This document shows positions 9,180-16,454 of a stretch of 64,000 nt of DNA, piece after piece (within the stretch, counting starts at the first letter, position 1; each line of letters opens with the position of its first letter). The position numbers and the translations under genes were made by a program. Under the pieces are notes generated by a model, which ran no database searches, was not told where the DNA came from, and saw only the letters and a list, made by a program, of their open reading frames with translations. Source of the stretch: Prochlorococcus sp. AG-409-P01 (GTDB taxonomy: Bacteria; Cyanobacteriota; Cyanobacteriia; PCC-6307; Cyanobiaceae); assembly GCA_003215335.1 (NCBI GenBank), contig QCKM01000008.1:1-64000 (forward strand), written 5' to 3'.

Positions 9180-9210
9180 AAAAAAGCAGTGGTTTGACCA
9201 CTGCTTTTTT
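9180..9210 (+). terminator. Intrinsic terminator after the small membrane genes
   Basis: Stem GCAGTGGT (9186-9193) pairs with ACCACTGC (9197-9204) around a 3-nt loop, followed by T6 (preceded by A-rich sequence). It lies 32 bp after the last small gene. The stem sequence differs from the pcb terminators. Confidence 0.85.
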
Positions 9211-9420
9211 ATGCATTTAGAAGATAAGGTTGATATTTAGATATTTATCTATAGCTTAGTTTAGTGATAGAAAAAAGATTTAAATTTCTTTGATAGCAGG
9301 CTGTATGAATCTCTCTGTTCCATTGTAATGAGGGACTTTTGAAGACAATCAACTCTATGTATAATCTATTAAAATCAACTTCATTATGTATTTGGGAATG
9401 TATTGATTGTTGCCATTAAT

Positions 9421-9454
9421 AAAAAAGCCTCGCCAATTAGGCGAGGCTTTTTTT
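9421..9454 (-). terminator. Intrinsic terminator of pcb copy 3
   Basis: Stem GCCTCGCC (9427-9434) pairs with GGCGAGGC (9440-9447), with a 5-nt loop, an A6 run on the left and T7 on the right. It has the same stem as copy 1. Confidence 0.85.
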
Positions 9455-9502
9455 ATCTAATTGGAGCTCTTTTGAAATTCTCTAAATATATATTTAGAGA
9501 AT

Positions 9503-10594
9503 TCAGTCATTCAGAACAATTGTAGATGTATCAGAGTTACCAACTGAACTCACTACCTTCTTGAAGTCAATACCCAAAGCACGTAATGCGTGCCAAAGGT
9601 GACCTTGGATGTAGAAGAATCCTAAGTAATAGTGGACATTTGAAAGAGCCGCACGTGTGGTGTGACCTAAGAATGCAGTAGACCCACCATCTGTTAGATC
9701 AACTGAATCGATCCAATAGGGCGATATCCCAAATTTGAGTTGCAATGGCTCACCAAACCATTCGATTGGATAAACGGTGGTGTTAGTAGCGCACCAGAAG
9801 GCAGCCACAATAGCCATCCAACCGATACCAGCTAAAGACCAGGAAAGTATTGCCTCAGCAGAAAGCAAGTCAGCACCTTTGAATTTGCTGTATTCACCAA
9901 GACGTTTCTTTTCCCAAGGTGTAGATCCAGCTATGACATGGAATGCGCCACCTGTTATTTCTGCAAAAGCCAAGAATGCATGCCCACCCATAACATCCTC
10001 AAGGCTATCAATGCTGAGGAAGTCAAATTGGCGTTGCCAAATCATCGATAGATCGAGATTGTAATTAACTTGGCGTATTGCACCTACTGCTGGGTCATAG
10101 ATGCCATGGATCCTGGCCCATTCAACAAACCAAACACATGCAACACCAAAGAAGATCAGATGGTGGCCAAGGATGAATGTCTGGTTGTCAGGGTTATCCC
10201 ATTCAAGTTTGAATTTTCTTGCTTGGAGGACCTCGCTGTCCTGGATGTCTTCATCAAACAAGACAGCATGTAAAAGTCCACCGGCTCCATAGACCATTGA
10301 AAAGACAAGGTGGAGTATGCCTATTGTGACAACTCCTACTCCTGTCCAAGCTCCAGCGTCATCGAAGCCAATGCCGATCGACGCTAAATGGGCTAGGAAG
10401 ATTGAGCTCTGGTGACCCATTGGGATGGAAGGGTCAAAGCGAGCGAACTCCCAAATAGTTGAGGCACCAGCAGCAAAACAAATCAAACCTGTATGCGCAG
10501 CATGTGAGGAAATGAATCGTCCAGAGCGGTTGGTAACCACAGAATTTCCAGCCCACCACCCGTAGGAGACGTCTGGATTTCCATAGGTCTGCAT
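9503..10594 (-). CDS. pcb: Prochlorophyte chlorophyll-binding antenna protein Pcb (copy 3)
   Basis: This 363-residue Pcb/IsiA-like antenna protein starts MQTYGNPDVSYGWWAGN at 10594. The 33 codons open upstream belong to the shared leader. It has the family motifs FKLEWDNPDNQTFILGHH and SLEDVMGGHAFLAF. Between FHV and LGEY it carries a longer segment (IAGSTPWEKKR, about residues 225-240) where the other copies have IATKQIGEY or IATRQVGEY, a lumenal-side insertion. The C-terminus ends in a LND tail like copy 1. It has its own promoter block, leader and terminator. Confidence 0.95.
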   Translation of the reverse strand: MQTYGNPDVSYGWWAGNSVVTNRSGRFISSHAAHTGLICFAAGASTIWEFARFDPSIPMGHQSSIFLAHLASIGIGFDDAGAWTGVGVVTIGILHLVFSMVYGAGGLLHAVLFDEDIQDSEVLQARKFKLEWDNPDNQTFILGHHLIFFGVACVWFVEWARIHGIYDPAVGAIRQVNYNLDLSMIWQRQFDFLSIDSLEDVMGGHAFLAFAEITGGAFHVIAGSTPWEKKRLGEYSKFKGADLLSAEAILSWSLAGIGWMAIVAAFWCATNTTVYPIEWFGEPLQLKFGISPYWIDSVDLTDGGSTAFLGHTTRAALSNVHYYLGFFYIQGHLWHALRALGIDFKKVVSSVGNSDTSTIVLND

Positions 10595-10705
10595 AATTTC
10601 TAAGAGCGCAAGGCGGAAATACGCTCTGAAGACTACACTCATTTGGGCTCGCATGGCAAAGCGGTTCAGCATCCGTAAAGGTCTGCGGCACAAGGGTTTT
10701 CCCCA
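10595..10705 (-). promoter_or_regulatory. Conserved pcb leader (copy 3)
   Basis: The invariant 46-bp core is at 10645-10690, 51 nt before the ATG. A few substitutions occur only in the flanks. Confidence 0.7.
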
Positions 10706-10754
10706 CTGCCTTTAATCCCCTTTAATGGGAGCACTAACTTAGCTTGATTGAAAA

Positions 10755-10784
10755 CTCGTATTATCCCTCCCTGACTGGGTTTTC
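10755..10784 (-). promoter_or_regulatory. Promoter-like block of pcb copy 3
   Basis: On the minus strand ACCCAGTCAGGGAGG is followed by GATAATA, the best -10 match of the four. It lies about 163 nt before the start codon. Confidence 0.55.
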
Positions 10785-10874
10785 GTTGGTATCAGTCTTT
10801 GGAAACAGGACTCACTTGATTCGACCAGGTTGAAAAACTTTCTATATACACCGAAATAAAAGAAGACAATTCCG

Positions 10875-10907
10875 AAAAAAAAGCCTCGTCATTAAGACGA
10901 GGCTTTA
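10875..10907 (-). terminator. Intrinsic terminator of pcb copy 4
   Basis: Stem GCCTCGTC (10883-10890) pairs with GACGAGGC (10896-10903) around a 5-nt loop. An A-run upstream supplies the U-tract on the minus strand. Confidence 0.85.
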
Positions 10908-10965
10908 GAAGTTTTTTTGTAAAGGCTCAATCGAGCCGAAGAGAATGAAAAGATTCTCTTATTAC

Positions 10966-12039
10966 TTAGTTAAGAGAGGCTTGCTTACCAAATGGTCCAA
11001 ATTTGGTTCCTTCTGGGGTAGTAAGACGCCTGAAGTCAAAGCCCATTGCACGTAAGGCATGCCATAGGTGACCTTGAATTGCAAAGAATCCAAGACCGTA
11101 ATGGACGTTAACTAATGCCATACGCGTTGTGTGACCAAAGAAGGCTCCATCAGTTAGATCTACAGAATCAACCCAATATGGAGCGAAGCTGAACTTCAAG
11201 AGAAGTGGCTCACCAAACCATTCAATTGGATAAACAGTTGTATTTGTAGAAGCCCAGAAGGCAGCAACAATAGCCATCCAACCGATACCAGCTAAAGACC
11301 AGGAAAGTATTGCCTCAGCAGAAAGCAAGCCTGCACCCTTGAATTTGGTGTATGTACCAATTTGCTTGGTCGCAATGTGGAATGCCCCACCACCAATCTC
11401 AAAGAATGCCAAGAAAGCGTGACCACCCATTACATCCTCAAGGCTGTCTATTTGAAGGAAATCAAATTGATGCGCCCAAATTTGAGTCAAATCAAGGTTG
11501 TAATTAACTTGGCGAATTGCTCCTATCGCTGGGTCATAAATTCCATGGATCCTGGCCCACTCAACAAACCAAATGCAAGCTACACCCATGAAAATCAGAT
11601 GGTGACCAAGGATGAATGTCTGGTTGTCGGGGTTATCCCATTCAAGTTTAAATTTCTTGGCCTGGAGAACCTCGCTGTCTTGGATATCAGCTTCAAAAAG
11701 AACAGCGTGCAAAAGCCCACCTGCTCCATAGACCATTGAAAAGACAAGGTGGAGTATGGCTATTGTTGCAACGCCTGCCCCAGTCCAGACCCCAGCTTCG
11801 TCAAAGCCAATGCCTATAGAAGCTAAATGCCCAATAAAAAGAGAGCTCTGGTGACCCATAGGTATTGATGGGTCATACCGAGCTAGCTCAGAAAGAGTAG
11901 CTGCACCAGCTGCGAAGCTAATCATTCCAGTATGCGCAGCATGCGACGCAATGAATCGGCCTGAACGCTCGGTTACAGAGGCGTTCCCAGCCCAGAAGTT
12001 GTATGTGGGATTTGGATTTCCATACGTCTGCAGAGACAT
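10966..12039 (-). CDS. pcb: Prochlorophyte chlorophyll-binding antenna protein Pcb (copy 4)
   Basis: This 357-residue Pcb/IsiA-like protein begins MSLQTYGNPNPTYNFWAGN. It has two extra residues at the start, and NFWAGNASVTE replaces the GWWxGNSVVTN of the others. Other changes are WASTNTTVYP for WCATNTTVYP and a distinct C-terminus (LTTPEGTKFGPFGKQASLN). The core FKLEWDNPDNQTFILGHH and SLEDVMGGHAFLAFFEIGG are intact. These differences set it apart and might mark a different photosystem partner, but that is not readable from sequence alone. Start chosen at 12039, because the frame upstream is leader. Confidence 0.95.
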   Translation of the reverse strand: MSLQTYGNPNPTYNFWAGNASVTERSGRFIASHAAHTGMISFAAGAATLSELARYDPSIPMGHQSSLFIGHLASIGIGFDEAGVWTGAGVATIAILHLVFSMVYGAGGLLHAVLFEADIQDSEVLQAKKFKLEWDNPDNQTFILGHHLIFMGVACIWFVEWARIHGIYDPAIGAIRQVNYNLDLTQIWAHQFDFLQIDSLEDVMGGHAFLAFFEIGGGAFHIATKQIGTYTKFKGAGLLSAEAILSWSLAGIGWMAIVAAFWASTNTTVYPIEWFGEPLLLKFSFAPYWVDSVDLTDGAFFGHTTRMALVNVHYGLGFFAIQGHLWHALRAMGFDFRRLTTPEGTKFGPFGKQASLN

Positions 12040-12150
12040 AATTACTAAGAGGCCAAGGCGGAAATACGCACTGAGACTACACTCATTTGGGCTCGCATGG
12101 CAAAGCGGTTCAGCATCCGTAAAGGTCTGCGGCATAAGGGTTTTCCCCGC
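12040..12150 (-). promoter_or_regulatory. Conserved pcb leader (copy 4)
   Basis: The invariant 46-bp core is at 12089-12134, 50 nt before the ATG. The flank between core and gene has an indel relative to copy 3, which shifts any reading frame through it and argues that the leader is not coding. Confidence 0.7.
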
Positions 12151-12201
12151 TGCCCCAAAGATGCTATTAATGAACAGAAATAAGCGGCAGTAAAAGATTG
12201 C

Positions 12202-12226
12202 TAAAATTATGTCCCTGACAGGGTTT
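12202..12226 (-). promoter_or_regulatory. Promoter-like block of pcb copy 4
   Basis: On the minus strand ACCCTGTCAGGGA is followed at once by CATAAT as -10 candidate, about 165 nt before the start codon. ACCCTGTCAGGG is also nearly self-complementary, so a protein-binding site is possible. Confidence 0.5.
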
Positions 12227-12720
12227 TTTGAATTATTATTGCGTTAATCTCACCGCACAATGTTCGATAAAATATCTCCTACAGGAAAAATCAAGTAAGA
12301 AATCAATAACCTTTCATGCTTAGATTTTATTTTCATTGATACTCTATAGAATTAAATAATCTTGATAATCAATCTAAATATCTTCAAAAATATCTTTTTA
12401 ATGTAATTATCTTTATCCTATGGCGGATTATGCATTTTGTTATTATGCAAGATACAAATTTTTAGTTTTCATTGGCTATTTAAAAAGATTAATCTGATCG
12501 ATCTATAGCTTGTCGCTTTTGAATCAGTTAATTATAATTTCACTATGAATTGCCCATAAGGCTAGTTATAAACTGTCTTTTTAAATTTAGTTCTAATAGG
12601 AAAAAACTCTATTTTTTAAGCTAAATAACTTTGAGTCAGTCAAACTTCTTTTCGGCCTTTGACTGATGATCATGAATTTGCCAAACTTGTTCTGGCTTCA
12701 TTTTGAAATATATATTATAT
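12227..12720. other. AT-rich intergenic stretch between pcb and hli clusters
   Basis: About 490 bases without a convincing ORF on either strand. I see no tRNA or long repeat here. It may hold far-upstream control sequences for pcb copy 4. Confidence 0.5.
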
Positions 12721-12751
12721 GCTCAAAGGATCTAAAAAAGATCCTTTGAGC
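12721..12751 (-). terminator. Long perfect hairpin after the hli cluster
   Basis: A perfect 12-bp stem (GCTCAAAGGATC at 12721-12732 with its complement at 12740-12751) encloses a 7-nt TAAAAAA loop. It sits 40 bp after the last hli stop codon on the minus strand. The downstream sequence is AT-rich but has no clean T-run, so it may act as a terminator or as an RNA-stabilising 3' end. Confidence 0.6.
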
Positions 12752-12791
12752 AATCTGTTTTAAAGGAGTGAATGGATTTAATTCCACAACT

Positions 12792-12899
12792 TTAGAAAAT
12801 TCCAGGAATGATCTGTCCAGTAAATGCGTAGGTTCCTAGAGCGGCAAAAATGCCGATCATTGCCCAACGACCATTTTGGATTTCTGCTTTTTCGTTCAT
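12792..12899 (-). CDS. hli: High-light-inducible protein (35 aa)
   Basis: A minimal one-helix chlorophyll-binding protein: a short N-terminus, the EIQNGRWAMIG motif (ExxNxRxAMxG) and the TGQIIPGIF end. Hlips bind chlorophyll and carotenoid, usually as dimers, and protect photosystems and chlorophyll synthesis in the thylakoid membrane. It is the last of four hli genes on this strand, 28 nt after the previous one. It was found by reading the minus strand directly because it is very short. Confidence 0.85.
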   Translation of the reverse strand: MNEKAEIQNGRWAMIGIFAALGTYAFTGQIIPGIF

Positions 12900-12927
12900 T
12901 TTGATGTCGTAATAAGAATTGGGTGGT

Positions 12928-13065
12928 TTAAAAAATGCCAGGGATTACCCAGCCAGTGATTGAGTAGTTGTGAACTAGAGCAAAGAATCCAATCATTGCT
13001 AAGCGAGCATTCGTTAACTCAGCTTGATTCCAAAAATTTGGAATTTTTGAGTTAGTTGTTGTCAC
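12928..13065 (-). CDS. hli: High-light-inducible protein (45 aa, GTG start)
   Basis: Starts at a GTG whose first base is the last base of the upstream hli stop (TAGTG), so translation is probably coupled. The single helix has ELTNARLAMIG; the C-terminus ends TGWVIPGIF, with Trp in place of the Gln of the usual TGQIIPG. The Glu, Asn and Arg ligands of the chlorophyll-binding helix are intact. Confidence 0.8.
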   Translation of the reverse strand: MTTTNSKIPNFWNQAELTNARLAMIGFFALVHNYSITGWVIPGIF

Positions 13066-13268
13066 TAGATAATGCCTGGAATGATTTGACCAGTAGTTGC
13101 GTATGCACCAATAGCTGCAATAAAACCAATCATTGCCCAGCGAGCATTCGCTAGTTCGGCTTCTTTTGCATAGCCTTTGTATTCGGGGTCTACATACATA
13201 CGGGGTTCTGCCGCAAATGTATTTTGACGCCCATTACCTTCTTGAATAACGTAAGAAGAGCCTGTCAT
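13065..13268 (-). CDS. hli: High-light-inducible protein (67 aa)
   Basis: The longest of the four, with an extended N-terminus (MTGSSYVIQEGNGRQN) ahead of the ELANARWAMIG chlorophyll-binding helix and the TGQIIPGII end. A good AGGAG ribosome-binding site lies just before the ATG, directly after the stop of the upstream hli gene 12 bp away. It lies in the middle of the operon and overlaps the next gene by one base. Confidence 0.95.
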   Translation of the reverse strand: MTGSSYVIQEGNGRQNTFAAEPRMYVDPEYKGYAKEAELANARWAMIGFIAAIGAYATTGQIIPGII

Positions 13269-13280
13269 TTTGTTACTCCT

Positions 13281-13424
13281 TTAAATGACGCCTGGGATGA
13301 TTTGACCTGTAGTTAGGTATGCACCTACCGCAGCCCAAAATCCCATCATTGCTGCCCATCCATTGATGCGTTCAGCAAGAACCTTTTCTGGTTCTAATTT
13401 TTGATTGTTTGTTGATTGCTTCAT
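13281..13424 (-). CDS. hli: High-light-inducible protein (47 aa), first of the hli operon
   Basis: A one-helix Hlip with a polar N-terminus (MKQSTNNQKLEPEKV) and the usual TGQIIPGVI end. The helix reads ERINGWAAMMG, so the conserved Arg of ExxNxRxAMxG is Trp here. In LHC-family proteins that Arg forms the ion pair with the partner helix's Glu, so pairing may differ. The ATG at 13424 is the first gene of the cluster; its promoter should lie in 13425-13550. Confidence 0.85.
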   Translation of the reverse strand: MKQSTNNQKLEPEKVLAERINGWAAMMGFWAAVGAYLTTGQIIPGVI

Positions 13425-13836
13425 TGATAGAAGGCTTTAATAGCCTGATAGATGTAAAAGGCCAACGACTGCCGACCTGTTAATAAATGTAACACGTAAT
13501 GTTGCGCAATGTGAAGGAAAACCGAACCTTTTGCTATTCGCTCTTATCTCTAAAGTCTAAAATGACTGGCATGAAATCAATAACAGGCATTATTCTTTAT
13601 ATAATTTAAATATATTGCACTTTTATTTATTATCTATATTCTTTATTTTCTCTATTTGTTTCTCTCTTGCTCAAGGCAAGTCTCATCTATTGTATTTACC
13701 TATGAGCATTCATTTGCTTTGCTATTGCATATCATGAATAATCAGGCTCTTTGTTTGTACGCTTGAAGCTCTTGTGATGACTGTCTATTGGCATTTTGAT
13801 AAATGGACTTCTCTGTATGGTCTTATTTTGTTGTAG
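13425..13836. other. Intergenic stretch upstream of the hli operon
   Basis: About 410 bases. The right part is AT-rich, and the left part near 13430-13520 presumably holds the hli promoter. I see no gene I can support. Confidence 0.5.
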
Positions 13837-13956
13837 TCATTCTGAGCTATTTTTTTCATCTTCTAATTTGAAGCGGATATCAAATCCGACAACTATTCCA
13901 ATTGAAATCAGTAAAAGTCCTATGCAAGCTCCAAGGGGTGGAAGTTGCCAGCTCAT
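13837..13956 (-). CDS. Very small membrane protein (39 aa), unknown
   Basis: The ORF reads MSWQLPPLGACIGLLLISIG, then VVGFDIRFKLEDEKNSSE. It has one hydrophobic helix with a charged C-terminal tail, the layout of many small cyanobacterial membrane proteins. It lies 78 bp after ychF on the same strand and may be co-transcribed with it. Coding is inferred from the clean helix-plus-tail pattern. Confidence 0.5.
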   Translation of the reverse strand: MSWQLPPLGACIGLLLISIGIVVGFDIRFKLEDEKNSSE

Positions 13957-14034
13957 GATTCGTTTAGATAATCTATCAACAATACTATTGACTACATAAT
14001 TTAAGGCCGTAAATTATGTGCTAGTAATGAATGC

Positions 14035-15126
14035 TCACACATTAAATAAGAATTCCATTACATCTCCTTCATCTACTACATACTCTTTGCCTTCACTTCG
14101 AAGCCACCCTTTGCTTCTTGCCTCTGAAAGAGAGCCTGCCTTCAGTAGTTTTTCATAGCTTATTGTTTGTGCTCTTATAAAACCTCTTTCGAAGTCAGTG
14201 TGAATGACGCCTGCCGCTTGCGGTGCAGTCATGCCTGATTTGATTGTCCATGCTCTCGTTTCCTTTTCCCCTGTTGTGAAATATGTCCTCAGCCCAAGTA
14301 ACTGATAGGTCGCTCTAATTAGACTTGTTAGCCCAGCTTCATTCACTCCTAAACCTTCAAGATAGTCGGTACGCTCTTTTTCGCCGAGTTCAATTAATTC
14401 TGCCTCTACTTGAGCTGAGATGCGGATACTTTGTGACCCTTGTTTATTGGCTAGCATTTCCACTTCTTTGCTTAAGTTGTTACCACTGGCGAGTTCATCC
14501 TCACTTAAGTTTGTAGCATATATGATTGGTTTTGCGGTTAAAAGTCCAAGTGGTTTTATTATCGCAACTTCTTCTTCGTTAAGTTCTATATCCCTTGCAG
14601 CACCTCCTTCTTCAATTCTCAATTGAATTCTTTCAAGAGCTGCTTCTTCTGTTTGGGACTCTTTGTTATTGCGAAGTTGTTTCTTTATTCTTTCTCGTCT
14701 CTTTTCGATCTGATTTAAATCTGCAAAACCTAATTCAAGGTTTATCACTTCCACATCTCTTAGAGGTCCCAATGAACCTGATACGTGAATCACTTCATCA
14801 TCTTGAAAACAACGAACTACGTGGACGATTGCATCGACTTCACGAATATTTGCTAGGAATTTGTTGCCTAGTCCTTCCCCAGTGCTAGCACCTTTTACTA
14901 GACCGGCAATATCAACAAACTCTATTCGCGTAGGTATTATTTGCTTGCTTTTACTTAGATTGCTTAGCAAGTTCAATCTATTATCAGGCACAGAAACTGT
15001 GCCTACATTTGGTTCAATAGTGCAGAAGGGAAAGTTGGCAGCTTGTGCTTGAGCATTAGCTACCAATGCATTGAATAAGGTTGACTTGCCCACGTTGGGA
15101 AGGCCAACAATTCCGGCTTTAAGCAT
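14035..15126 (-). CDS. ychF: Ribosome-binding ATPase YchF (Obg-like)
   Basis: This 363-residue protein is full length for YchF. The P-loop [14 protein letters not shown] is at residues 8-21, [20 protein letters not shown] at about 72-91 is the family's G3 region, and the TGS-like C-terminus includes [20 protein letters not shown] near 305. YchF is an Obg-family protein that prefers ATP and binds ribosomes in translation and stress responses. It is divergent from the HlyD-type gene. Confidence 0.97.
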   Translation of the reverse strand: MLKAGIVGLPNVGKSTLFNALVANAQAQAANFPFCTIEPNVGTVSVPDNRLNLLSNLSKSKQIIPTRIEFVDIAGLVKGASTGEGLGNKFLANIREVDAIVHVVRCFQDDEVIHVSGSLGPLRDVEVINLELGFADLNQIEKRRERIKKQLRNNKESQTEEAALERIQLRIEEGGAARDIELNEEEVAIIKPLGLLTAKPIIYATNLSEDELASGNNLSKEVEMLANKQGSQSIRISAQVEAELIELGEKERTDYLEGLGVNEAGLTSLIRATYQLLGLRTYFTTGEKETRAWTIKSGMTAPQAAGVIHTDFERGFIRAQTISYEKLLKAGSLSEARSKGWLRSEGKEYVVDEGDVMEFLFNV

Positions 15127-15286
15127 GACGAGGAATCTAGCTCTAACTGTGTGTTGGTTTTTTCAAGTTTTCGAATTGGGACACAATTTTTTCAAGAGTT
15201 AAAACACTAGGGAATACGAACCGTTAAGGTGCCAAGTGATAGATGTCTCTGCAGCAAGAGAGACTAGTTCTAATTAGCTTGGCCCA

Positions 15287-16423
15287 ATGGGCAGAATATC
15301 GCTCCAATCTAAATTCAAAAACCTGCAGCTGATTACGATCCGCTTGAAAAGCTTTGCTTCTACTCGCATGAAACGTCGATATTTGTTCGGAGCTGGAGTT
15401 TTCTTGATTGTTCTTTCTACTACTGGGGTTTTTACAAGAATTTTCGAGGGGAAAGGTGGAGAGAGGGATTTAAGCCTTTATACAATCCAGGCGAGGAGTG
15501 GATCTTTACCTGGACTAATAACTGCAAGTGGAGAATTACAGGCTCAAAGAACTGTAAATGTCAGTCCAGATCGACAAGGACTTCTTGATTCTCTTTATGT
15601 CGAGGAGGGAGACAAAGTTATCGAGGGCCAAGTTCTTGCAAAAATGAATAGTGGGGACTATCAATATCGACTTGAAGAAGTTCAAGAAGAATACAAAACC
15701 CATAAGGCTGCTTTTGAACGTAGAAAAGAACTTTTCAATGAAGGAGCTATTAGTGCTGACGAACTGGACGATTATCGCAACCGCTTTCTGACCAGGAAAG
15801 CTCGCCTTCTTCAAAGAGAGGTAGAGGGAGATGAACTTCTTATTCGAGCCCCATTTAGTGGTTTGATTACATCACGGTATGCAGAGCCTGGAGCATTTGT
15901 TACTCCTACAACAAGAGCTTCTTCAAGTGCAGGCTCAACAAGTACCTCGATAGTTGAACTTTCTCAAGGAATCGAAGTCTCAGCAAAAGTACCAGAAAGC
16001 GATATTGGTCGAATCCGTGTTGGTCAAAAAGCGAGCGTTAGGGTAGATGCTTTTCCTGATCAAAGGTTTGAGTCTATTGTTGATGAAATTGCTCCGAGAG
16101 CAGCTAAGAAAGACAACGTTACTTCTTTTGAAGTGAAACTTCTTCTTATAAATGAACCTAAAAAACTAAGAATAGGTATGACTGCAGATGTTGATTTTCA
16201 AACTGAAAGTACTGAGATAAGAACTTTGGTTCCAACAGTTGCGATTGTTACAGAGAATGGGCGGCCAGGTGTTTTAGTTGTTGGCAAGGATCGTCAACCT
16301 ACTTTTCAAGAAGTTGATCTTGGTACAAGTAGCGGAAGTCAGACTTCAATACTTGAGGGTGTTGATCCTGGAGAACTGGTATTTATTGACTTGCCACCTT
16401 GGGCTAAACGGAAACGCGATTAA
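15287..16423 (+). CDS. HlyD-family periplasmic adaptor of an efflux or secretion system
   Basis: This 378-residue protein has a basic N-terminus, one membrane helix near residues 30-45 (YLFGAGVFLIVLSTTGVF), a lipoyl half-motif (ITASGELQAQRTVNVSPD) around 77-94, an alpha-helical hairpin around 125-170 and beta-barrel sequence after it. This is the membrane-fusion layout that links an inner-membrane transporter to the outer membrane. No transporter ATPase or outer-membrane channel is adjacent, so the partner is elsewhere. The coiled-coil segment is short. A later ATG (MKRRYLFGAG, residue 28) is an alternative start. The polA gene begins 31 bp downstream. Confidence 0.88.
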   Translation: MGRISLQSKFKNLQLITIRLKSFASTRMKRRYLFGAGVFLIVLSTTGVFTRIFEGKGGERDLSLYTIQARSGSLPGLITASGELQAQRTVNVSPDRQGLLDSLYVEEGDKVIEGQVLAKMNSGDYQYRLEEVQEEYKTHKAAFERRKELFNEGAISADELDDYRNRFLTRKARLLQREVEGDELLIRAPFSGLITSRYAEPGAFVTPTTRASSSAGSTSTSIVELSQGIEVSAKVPESDIGRIRVGQKASVRVDAFPDQRFESIVDEIAPRAAKKDNVTSFEVKLLLINEPKKLRIGMTADVDFQTESTEIRTLVPTVAIVTENGRPGVLVVGKDRQPTFQEVDLGTSSGSQTSILEGVDPGELVFIDLPPWAKRKRD

Positions 16424-16454
16424 TCCATTAGGGCAAAGACATTTTTAGTTGCAA

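Noticed and set aside
13796-13999. 67-codon plus-strand ORF downstream of ychF
   Set aside because: The opposite strand gives a better protein (39 residues with one helix); the plus-strand translation looks random.
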